Positions 1 through 4,857 of a stretch of 5,623 nucleotides of DNA are shown one piece after another (position 1 is the first letter of the stretch; each line of letters begins with the position of its first letter). The notes below the pieces were generated by a model that worked only from the letters and a program-made list of their open reading frames with translations, ran no database searches and was not told the origin of the DNA. The stretch covers positions 1-5,623 of the forward strand of contig PWND01000039.1 in assembly GCA_003557965.1 (NCBI GenBank), given 5' to 3'. The position numbers and the translations under genes were made by a program. The stretch comes from Bacteroidales bacterium. GTDB taxonomy: Bacteria > Bacteroidota > Bacteroidia > Bacteroidales > UBA7960.

Positions 1-1350
1 GAAATTATTAAAAGCGCTGAAGGCTACAAAGCGGATATTGTAGGCATTACGATGATTACCAGCAATGCTGAGCGTGCAATTGAGCTGGCTAAACATTACA
101 AAGAGAGAGGGGCAAAAGTAATAATGGGAGGCCCTTATGCCAGCTATTCACCTGATGAACTTCATGATTATGCAGATTCTATAGTAGTAGGCGAAGCAGA
201 AAACCTGTGGGGCAAAGTTCTTGAGGATTTTGAAAACGGAGGGCTTCAGAAAATTTATGAAGAAAAGGAAAAAATCAACTATGATAAAGCTGTAGTTCCT
301 CGTTGGGACTTGATAGATACAAGCAAAATACTCAATGTTAACATCCAGGCTTCAAGAGGTTGCCCGTTTCAGTGTGAATTCTGTCTTACAACACAATTAT
401 TCGGCAGAAAAATCAGGAGACGCAATATTGATGACATTGTGAATGAGGTAAAACAAATGCCTCTTAAAAACATACTTTTTGTTGACGACAACCTAACATT
501 GCATAAAGAGTATGCCCGCGAATTGTTCAAAGCTCTCAAGCCACTAAAAGTCAGCTGGATGTGTCAAAGTAGTGTTGATGTTGCCGACGACCCGAATTTT
601 TTGAAAGAAATGTCGGAAGCAGGGTGTAAGTACGTGTTAGTCGGTTTTGAATCGCTTAATCCAAAGAGCCTTGCTGAAACTCATAAACATCAAAACAACA
701 AAGAAAAATACCTTGATATTATTGAAAGGATACACCAGGCAGGAATTCATGTTTATGCTTCATTTATTCTGGGGTTCGACAATGACACAAAAGAAGATTT
801 TGAAATTTTTAAATCATTTATTGCCGAAGCAAATCTTCCTGTTTTTATGCTTAGTCTGTTGGGGTCAACAAAGGGCACAGAACTTCATGCAAGGTTGGAG
901 GAAGAGGGCAGAATATTTAGTGATTTCAGCAAAAACTTTAATGTTGGAGCATACCCGGTTTTTGAATACAAGAACTTCAAGAGCCGTGAAATTTTTGAAA
1001 TTTACAATAATACAATAAAAGAATTGTATGAGTTTAAAAACATCAGGGCAAGAACAATAAAGCTTTTTGAAAAGGGCTACTTTTCTAAAAATAAGCCATC
1101 AGGTAGTATTTCGTTTTTTCAAAAGTTAAGTTCTACTTTTAAAATTATTAAGTGGTACCTTTTCAGTAACGACAAAGAGAAGAAAGGCTTTTTCCTGGAT
1201 ATATTCAGGCTTGTACGACAGAAAAAGCTTGCAACGAGCGAAGCGGCTTCAGTTTTATTAATGATTGAGGGAATTGTCAGACATATCCATAAAGCAGATA
1301 GCTATAAGCATGAGTTTTATGAGGAACTTGATAGAAGGGGAATTGGTTGA
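1..1350 (+). CDS. B12-binding-domain radical SAM protein, 5' end missing
   Basis: The reading frame is open from the first base, so this is the C-terminal 449 residues of a longer protein; the Met codon at 52 lies inside the domain and is not the start. Residues about 1-85 look like the end of a cobalamin-binding Rossmann domain (ADIVGIT, then VIMGGPYASYSPDE and VVGEAE). The radical SAM core follows, with a CxxxCxxC cluster motif, CPFQCEFC, at Cys121, Cys125 and Cys128 (window numbering), which would bind a 4Fe-4S cluster and S-adenosylmethionine. FVDDNLT and LVGFESLNP are further core-strand motifs typical of the class. The last ~130 residues resemble the C-terminal extension of B12-radical SAM enzymes (DUF4070-like, by memory). 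Such enzymes often methylate unactivated carbons or rearrange lipid and natural-product scaffolds; the substrate here is unknown. The last codons (Ile-Gly-stop) fall within an 8-bp repeat unit shared with the following intergenic array. Confidence 0.9.
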   Translation, partial: EIIKSAEGYKADIVGITMITSNAERAIELAKHYKERGAKVIMGGPYASYSPDELHDYADSIVVGEAENLWGKVLEDFENGGLQKIYEEKEKINYDKAVVPRWDLIDTSKILNVNIQASRGCPFQCEFCLTTQLFGRKIRRRNIDDIVNEVKQMPLKNILFVDDNLTLHKEYARELFKALKPLKVSWMCQSSVDVADDPNFLKEMSEAGCKYVLVGFESLNPKSLAETHKHQNNKEKYLDIIERIHQAGIHVYASFILGFDNDTKEDFEIFKSFIAEANLPVFMLSLLGSTKGTELHARLEEEGRIFSDFSKNFNVGAYPVFEYKNFKSREIFEIYNNTIKELYEFKNIRARTIKLFEKGYFSKNKPSGSISFFQKLSSTFKIIKWYLFSNDKEKKGFFLDIFRLVRQKKLATSEAASVLLMIEGIVRHIHKADSYKHEFYEELDRRGIG

Positions 1351-1353
1351 TTT

Positions 1354-1381
1354 CGGATGTCGGATGTCGGATTGCGGATTT
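1354..1381. repeat. 7-bp tandem array (cggatgt/cggattg/cggattt)
   Basis: Four consecutive heptamers read cggatgt, cggatgt, cggattg and cggattt, starting four bases after the radical SAM stop codon. A three-unit version (cggatgt, tggattg, cggattt) recurs at 1502-1522 in the second copy of the larger element. No coding role is visible. Arrays of this flavour are familiar from Bacteroidota intergenic DNA, but their function is unknown to me. Confidence 0.7.
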
Positions 1382-1401
1382 TTGGAGCAACCCAACTCCA
1401 A
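1361..1401. repeat. 41-bp hairpin-bearing direct repeat, copy 1
   Basis: This stretch matches 1502-1542 at 39 of 41 positions. Its 3' half forms a perfect stem-loop: arm tttggag at 1381-1387, loop caacccaa at 1388-1395, arm ctccaaa at 1396-1402. No T-run follows directly, so it is not a standard terminator, although it lies just after a stop codon. It is probably a mobile or amplified intergenic repeat; this is inference from the duplication alone. Confidence 0.8.
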
Positions 1402-1410
1402 ATTTGATTT

Positions 1411-1440
1411 CTTATATGTTCTTATATGCTCTTATATGGT
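1411..1440. repeat. 10-bp tandem repeat, three units
   Basis: Three consecutive units of the form cttatatgNt (cttatatgtt, cttatatgct, cttatatggt) lie between the two copies of the hairpin element. The units differ only at the ninth base. This is a simple tandem array likely to vary in copy number by slippage; no function can be read from it. Confidence 0.8.
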
Positions 1441-1450
1441 AAACTAAGTT

Positions 1451-1488
1451 ATTGGTTAATTGGTTGATTGGTTAATTGGTTGATTGGG
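1451..1488. repeat. 8-bp alternating tandem repeat (attggtta/attggttg)
   Basis: The array is attggtta, attggttg, attggtta, attggttg, then a partial attggg: two perfect 16-bp double units plus a remnant. The same octamer attggttg occurs at 1342-1349 overlapping the end of the radical SAM gene, so both copies of the downstream hairpin element are preceded by it. It is non-coding in the forward direction. Confidence 0.85.
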
Positions 1489-1501
1489 AAATTTGGGATA
1501 G

Positions 1502-1542
1502 CGGATGTTGGATTGCGGATTTTTGGGGCAACCCAACTCCAA
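1502..1542. repeat. 41-bp hairpin-bearing direct repeat, copy 2
   Basis: This is the second copy of the element at 1361-1401, with two differences (c to t at 1509, a to g at 1527). The hairpin persists as ttgggg at 1523-1528 pairing with ctccaa at 1537-1542 around an eight-base loop. The a-to-g change turns an A-U pair into a G-U wobble in the sense RNA, so the stem remains possible. It ends 24 bases before the dehydrogenase start codon, placing the hairpin in any leader that reads through from upstream. Confidence 0.8.
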
Positions 1543-1566
1543 CCTTTTGAATAAAAATTGTTTTTA

Positions 1567-2589
1567 ATGAATAAAATTGAGACTATAGGAATAATCGGTG
1601 ATGGAAGAATGGGGCATTCCATTTTCAGACATCTCTACAACTATAATTATAAGCTGATTTGGGTTAACCTGGCCACATACAAGAAAAAATCTGAAAAACT
1701 GAGCCGTAAGTTAAATCGTTTTTTATCAAAAAATATTATCTCACAGGAAGAATACGACCAAAAAATCAGTTCTATCATTATCACAAACAGATTGGAAGAA
1801 ATTAACCAGTGCGATCTTATTATCGAAACGGTAAATGAAGATATTCACATAAAAAACAGCTTATTCGAAGACCTTGAATTAAAAGCGAAACCCAACACCA
1901 TAATCGCAAGTAACAGTTCATCAATTTTACCGGATAAGTTTACAGTATCAGAAAAAATTAAACCCTGCCTCTGCGGGATGCATTTTTTCTACCCTGTAGA
2001 AACCAACAAAATGGTGGAAATTATTCCCACGTCAAGCACATCTGCCCAAACGAAAAACCTTTTGAATGATTTTGCGAAAGCAATTGAAAAAACAACATTT
2101 TTGCAAAACGAAAAAAGTGCCTTTGCCATCAACCGTTTTTTCCTGGAAATACAAGCAGGGTTTTTTAATTACAGTGTTGAGAATAAAATTGATTTTGATA
2201 TTGCAGATCAGGCAGTTAAAAACAAAATTTTTTCTTTGGGGATATTTGAAACCATGGATAATATAGGATTCAGAATTTTGGAATATGCAATTGGAAATTA
2301 TATAGAGATGCAAAAAGAATCATCACATATTTTACCTATGCTTGATTTTATAAAAGCCAAAATGAAGGAAGGGAAAAAGGGACTGATTGACAATGAGGGT
2401 TTTTTGAAATATCCTTTGGGTAATTTAATTGTGGATTTAAAGGATGAAAATAGAATTTGTGATTTTCTAAAATCGTTAATTTCAAAAACTGCGGATAATT
2501 ATATTCAAAAAAGAATTTTTCAAGATTTAAAAGAGGTCGAGTTCATCATCTCAGAATACACCAACTCTGAATTTGTTTTCAAAAAATAA
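1567..2589 (+). CDS. 3-hydroxyacyl-CoA dehydrogenase-like protein
   Basis: A protein of 340 residues. I take the ATG at 1567, not the in-frame TTG at 1558, because it places the Rossmann strand (TIGIIGDGRMG, Gly11, Gly13, Gly16) right at the N-terminus as usual. Family residues are all in place with human-enzyme spacing: Ser118 in ASNSSS, catalytic His139 in GMHFFYP, Glu151 in MVEII and Asn189 in FAINRF. ETVNED matches the E-x-V-x-E-D segment. The helical C-terminal domain starts near 187 (GIFETMDNIGF resembling GPFELxDxxG). The enzyme class interconverts 3-hydroxyacyl and 3-ketoacyl thioesters with NAD(H) in the cytoplasm. The acidic residue normally ending strand beta-2 appears to be Asn34 (IWVNLA), so cofactor preference is uncertain. 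Near a ketosynthase and an acyltransferase it probably serves a biosynthetic route, which is inference. No Shine-Dalgarno sequence is visible. Confidence 0.88.
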   Translation: MNKIETIGIIGDGRMGHSIFRHLYNYNYKLIWVNLATYKKKSEKLSRKLNRFLSKNIISQEEYDQKISSIIITNRLEEINQCDLIIETVNEDIHIKNSLFEDLELKAKPNTIIASNSSSILPDKFTVSEKIKPCLCGMHFFYPVETNKMVEIIPTSSTSAQTKNLLNDFAKAIEKTTFLQNEKSAFAINRFFLEIQAGFFNYSVENKIDFDIADQAVKNKIFSLGIFETMDNIGFRILEYAIGNYIEMQKESSHILPMLDFIKAKMKEGKKGLIDNEGFLKYPLGNLIVDLKDENRICDFLKSLISKTADNYIQKRIFQDLKEVEFIISEYTNSEFVFKK

Positions 2590-2609
2590 GTTTCCGGCAA
2601 TTTTAATTT

Positions 2610-2643
2610 ATTTACAAAATAGTATAATTAGTTTGTAAATTTG
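2610..2643 (+). promoter_or_regulatory. Inverted repeat overlapping a TAnnTTTG -7-like box
   Basis: A perfect 9-bp inverted repeat, atttacaaa at 2610-2618 and tttgtaaat at 2632-2640, is separated by 13 bases. Its right arm runs into taaatttg at 2636-2643, which matches the Bacteroidota -7 consensus TAnnTTTG. No convincing -33 TTTG is seen at the expected distance. The site lies between the dehydrogenase stop and the GTG start of the transposase gene, so it is a candidate promoter with an overlapping operator. AT-rich DNA makes chance matches likely. Confidence 0.35.
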
Positions 2644-2686
2644 CCTTTTTAACTGAGTAATATTTATTTTTATATTTATTTAATTT

Positions 2687-3466
2687 GTGACAAAGTTATA
2701 TAAAGAAAAATACAGAATTGAGACTGCACGATTAAAATCGTGGGATTATTCCAGACAAGCAATTTATTTCATTACAATTTGCACAAAAGGTCGAGAATGT
2801 TCGTTTGGTAATATTATTAATGTCGAAATGCAATATTCTGAAATCGGAAAGATTGCATATTCTGAATGGTTCAAAACATTAGAATTACGACCGGATATGA
2901 ATTTACAATTGGGTGAATTTTGTGTAATGCCAAACCATATTCATGGAATTATCATTATTGGCGAAAATGAATTCAATAATAACCCCCGTAGAGACGCCAA
3001 GCATGGCGTCTCCGGACAATGTGAAAACGAAAATAATTGTAAAAACACCATGCCTGGCGTCTCGGGAAAATGTGACAACGAAAATAATTGTAAAAACGCC
3101 ATGCATGGCGTCTCCGGACAATGTGAAAACGATTTTGCCGACAGAGACGCCAAGCATGGCGTCTCTACGGAATCGGATTTCGAAATTAAATCATTTAATT
3201 GCGTTAAAAATTTTGGGAACATTGCAAAAACGGACGTTATTAAAAATTACAAAAACAAATTTGCCCCACAATCGAAAAACATATCATCAATTATTAGAGG
3301 GTATAAATCTGCAGTGACAAAAGCAGCCAGGAAATATGATTGCAATTTTGAATGGCAGGAACGTTTTTATGACCGAATAGTAAAATCATATCGAGAGTAT
3401 CAGGTAGTCTCCGATTACATCATAGAAAACCATCAAAATTGGGAAAAAGATTCTTTAATGATGTGA
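2687..3466 (+). CDS. REP-associated tyrosine transposase-like (RAYT, Y1 family), with repeat-filled middle
   Basis: A protein of 259 residues starting at GTG; the start is supported by the usual N-terminal pattern (YRIETARLKSWDYS followed by YFITICTKGRE). The HUH metal-binding motif is His84-Ile-His86 in MPNHIHGIII, and the likely nucleophilic tyrosine is Tyr206 in IIRGYKSAVTK, followed by FEWQERFYDRIV and the usual C-terminal YIIENHQNWEKD. Such enzymes cut and join single-stranded DNA at short palindromes flanked by GTAG-type tetranucleotides. Residues about 97-165 are not typical fold: they encode HGVSGQCENENNCKN-type 17-residue repeats made from palindromic DNA, probably a disordered loop. 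Both catalytic blocks are intact and in frame, so activity is possible. No terminal repeats that would define a larger transposon were found. It separates the dehydrogenase from the ketosynthase and is probably unrelated to their pathway. Confidence 0.87.
   Translation: MTKLYKEKYRIETARLKSWDYSRQAIYFITICTKGRECSFGNIINVEMQYSEIGKIAYSEWFKTLELRPDMNLQLGEFCVMPNHIHGIIIIGENEFNNNPRRDAKHGVSGQCENENNCKNTMPGVSGKCDNENNCKNAMHGVSGQCENDFADRDAKHGVSTESDFEIKSFNCVKNFGNIAKTDVIKNYKNKFAPQSKNISSIIRGYKSAVTKAARKYDCNFEWQERFYDRIVKSYREYQVVSDYIIENHQNWEKDSLMM
2991..3012. repeat. Palindrome copy A (gagacgcca-agca-tggcgtctc)
   Basis: Perfect 9-bp arms surround a four-base loop. The left side is preceded by ccgta, so GTAG overlaps the foot of the hairpin. 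It encodes DAKHGVS in the transposase frame. Confidence 0.9.
3045..3060. repeat. Palindrome copy B, degenerate left arm
   Basis: Left arm acacca and right arm tggcgt flank the loop tgcc; one of six pairs is lost (a against c). The right side continues as the full tggcgtctc to 3063, but the left flank reads aaaa in place of gag, so the outer stem is gone. Confidence 0.65.
3096..3111. repeat. Palindrome copy C (acgccatgcatggcgt)
   Basis: A perfect 16-bp palindrome with no unpaired loop in duplex form. The right side extends as tggcgtctccgga, whereas the left outer flank is aaaa as in copy B, so only the inner part of the palindrome is kept. Confidence 0.8.
3143..3166. repeat. Palindrome copy D (10-bp arms, agca loop)
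   Basis: Arms agagacgcca at 3143-3152 and tggcgtctct at 3157-3166 pair perfectly around agca. The right flank tacgg is the complement of the left flank ccgta of copy A, so D closes the array in the opposite orientation. Confidence 0.9.
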
Positions 3467-3523
3467 TTTGTATGTTTATCTCGGTTAAATAGAGTTGCAT
3501 AAATTATTTTGTTTGTAAACCTT

Positions 3524-3531
3524 TATCTTTG
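3524..3531 (+). promoter_or_regulatory. -7-like box (TATCTTTG) upstream of the ketosynthase gene
   Basis: tatctttg matches the Bacteroidota -7 consensus TAnnTTTG and ends 20 bases before the ATG at 3552, giving a short leader. Two TTTG tetramers lie upstream (3508-3511, 3512-3515), but they are nearer than the usual -33 spacing, so the upstream half is not convincing. It suggests the ketosynthase and acyltransferase can be transcribed separately from the transposase gene. Confidence 0.45.
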
Positions 3532-3551
3532 CATTTAATTTTAATTCCGTT

Positions 3552-4769
3552 ATGAAGAGAAAAGTTGTAATTACTGCTATAAATACTATCACAGCCTTAG
3601 GTTTAAATGTTGATGAATGCTGGGAAAACCTTATTAAAGGAAAATCCGGAATAAGAAGAATAAGCAGGTTTGATCCATCTGAACTTGAAACTCAAATTGC
3701 GGCTGAATTACCTCAGGAGTTTGAAGAATATGCATCAGGACATATTAAGAGGCGCAGTGCAAAACAGATGACAAGGGTCACAAAAATGGGCGTAGTGTGC
3801 GCAAAAGAGGCTATAAAAATGTCCGGGTTTGATTCAGAATATTATGCGAAAGACAGGGTGGCTGTAATTGCAGGAATCGTTAACACCGGATTTTCATCTA
3901 TTGAAAAATCTAAAGATGAGAAAAACAGCATATTAAAAGCAATGAATAATTCATTGAGTGCCTGGATATCTATGGAATATGGTTTTACCGGGCCTAACTA
4001 TTCTGTTGCAACGGCATGTGCTTCCTCTGCTTATGCTATGGCCTTGGGGTTTGACATGATTAATAACGGTCAAGCTGATGCAGTAATAATTGCAAGTGCT
4101 GACTCAGTAGTTAACCCTGAAGAGATCAAAGGCTTTAATGAGCTTTATGCACTCTCCACATCGAACGAAAAAGGTGAAGCCGCAAGCTGTCCATTCTCAG
4201 CCGACCGTGATGGCTTTGTAATTGGAGAAGGTGCCGGCACAATAGTACTTGAAGCCGCTGACAAAGCAAAAGCCAGGGGTGCGAATATTTTAGCAGAATT
4301 TGCCGGATATGGTTTAAGTAGTGAAGCATATAATATTGTATCCCCTCAGGAAAATGGAGAAGGCATGTATTTTACAATGCAAAAAGCACTTAAACATGCG
4401 GGAGTTGAACCATCTGAAGTGAATCATATAAATGCACATGGAACCAGCACTACACTGAATGACATATATGAAACTATGGCAATTAAAAAATTGTTTGACG
4501 GTAATGCCCAAAACATTCCTGTTGTTTCAAGCAAATCAATGATTGGCCATACTATAGGCGCTGCAGGGGTAATTGAGGGAGCTATTACAATAAAATCATT
4601 GCTTGAGCAGATATTGCACCCCACTGCAAACTATAGGACTCCTGACCCGGAGCTTGATCTTGATTATGTTCCTAATACATCAAGAGCACATAAAATACAA
4701 TGTGCATTATCAAACTCATTTGGTTTCGGAGGACATAATGCAACTCTTGTATTCAGAAAATTTAATTAA
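3552..4769 (+). CDS. Beta-ketoacyl-ACP synthase, FabF (KAS II) type
   Basis: A complete protein of 405 residues, close to the usual FabF length. It performs decarboxylative Claisen condensation of an acyl group held on its active cysteine with a malonyl-type extender on an acyl carrier protein. The thiolase-fold catalytic set is present: Cys156 in VATACASSAYA, His296 in NAHGTST, Lys328 in SSKSM and His333 in IGHTIGAAG. SADRDGFVIGEGAG and the C-terminal LSNSFGFGGHNATLVF are further family marks. The ATG at 3552 begins the standard first strand (KRKVVITAINTITALG). Next comes an acyltransferase gene after 88 bases on the same strand, so the two are probably co-transcribed. FabF-type enzymes serve both primary fatty acid synthesis and specialised clusters. 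The neighbours (radical SAM, dehydrogenase, divergent acyltransferase) favour a specialised route here, but the sequence cannot exclude the housekeeping role, so I give no symbol. Confidence 0.94.
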   Translation: MKRKVVITAINTITALGLNVDECWENLIKGKSGIRRISRFDPSELETQIAAELPQEFEEYASGHIKRRSAKQMTRVTKMGVVCAKEAIKMSGFDSEYYAKDRVAVIAGIVNTGFSSIEKSKDEKNSILKAMNNSLSAWISMEYGFTGPNYSVATACASSAYAMALGFDMINNGQADAVIIASADSVVNPEEIKGFNELYALSTSNEKGEAASCPFSADRDGFVIGEGAGTIVLEAADKAKARGANILAEFAGYGLSSEAYNIVSPQENGEGMYFTMQKALKHAGVEPSEVNHINAHGTSTTLNDIYETMAIKKLFDGNAQNIPVVSSKSMIGHTIGAAGVIEGAITIKSLLEQILHPTANYRTPDPELDLDYVPNTSRAHKIQCALSNSFGFGGHNATLVFRKFN

Positions 4770-4773
4770 CTCA

Positions 4774-4807
4774 TAATCTCTAAGCGGATTTATTTCCGAA
4801 AAGATTA
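4774..4807 (+). other. Weak imperfect stem-loop between ketosynthase and acyltransferase genes
   Basis: taatct at 4774-4779 pairs with agatta at 4802-4807, and inside it cgga at 4785-4788 pairs with tccg at 4795-4798, with unpaired bases between the two stems. Only gtttt follows, so termination would be weak at best. It could be an attenuator or mRNA-processing site between the two genes, or chance pairing in AT-rich DNA. Confidence 0.22.
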
Positions 4808-4857
4808 GTTTTGCAACAACTGTCACAAGTATTGATTATGCTGGAAACAATAATAAG

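Larger units (their letters stand above)
3004..3156. repeat. Three 51-bp (17-codon) tandem repeats
   Basis: Units lie at 3004-3054, 3055-3105 and 3106-3156. Units 1 and 2 match at 46 of 51 positions. Unit 3 is identical to unit 1 for its first 27 bases, then diverges and ends with a restored full left palindrome arm. Because the period is 17 codons, each adds HGVSGQCENENNCKN-like residues without shifting the frame. A partial fourth unit, tggcgtctctacgg, follows. Confidence 0.88.
2986..3170. repeat. 185-bp palindrome array with 14-bp outer inverted repeats inside the transposase gene
   Basis: The outer ends are perfect inverted repeats: ccgtagagacgcca at 2986-2999 and tggcgtctctacgg at 3157-3170. 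Allowing the central loops, the inverted match extends to 27 bp with two mismatches. Inside are four copies of a palindrome with right arm tggcgtctc, two of them with full left arms. Both outer ends carry GTAG (2988-2991 on +, 3165-3168 on -), like REP elements acted on by RAYT proteins. The block keeps the host reading frame open although its length is not a multiple of three. It could be an inserted composite repeat or an expansion of one palindrome; the sequence alone does not decide. Confidence 0.8.

Noticed and set aside
1381..1402. Rho-independent terminator after the radical SAM gene
   Set aside because: The stem is perfect, but it has only seven pairs and no T-run follows it; a near-identical copy lies just upstream of the next gene, so it is better treated as a repeat element.
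1265..1447. 60-codon open frame across the radical SAM C-terminus and the repeat array
   Set aside because: It overlaps the real gene in another frame and continues through tandem repeats; it has no domain or plausible start signal.
1558..1566. TTG at 1558 as the dehydrogenase start
   Set aside because: The ATG three codons later places the Rossmann motif at the usual distance from the N-terminus, and no ribosome binding signal favours TTG.
2986..3170. CRISPR array
   Set aside because: The repeat units are contiguous 51-bp tandem copies with near-identical intervening sequence, not unique spacers, and they lie in frame inside a transposase gene; no cas genes are present.
2903..3222. Two open antisense frames (about 84 and 93 codons) across the transposase palindromes
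   Set aside because: They arise because the palindromes are stop-free on both strands; they overlap a well-supported transposase, and their sequence is the reverse reading of the repeats (ETPCMAS-like) with no domain.
4135..4624. Antisense open frames within the ketosynthase gene
   Set aside because: They are shadows of a strongly conserved FabF coding sequence and show no recognisable protein features.
4738..4776. Twelve-codon frame overlapping the end of the ketosynthase, in the same frame as the acyltransferase
   Set aside because: It ends at the TAA at 4774, has no start signal beyond an internal ATG, and lies within conserved ketosynthase sequence; it is most likely chance.
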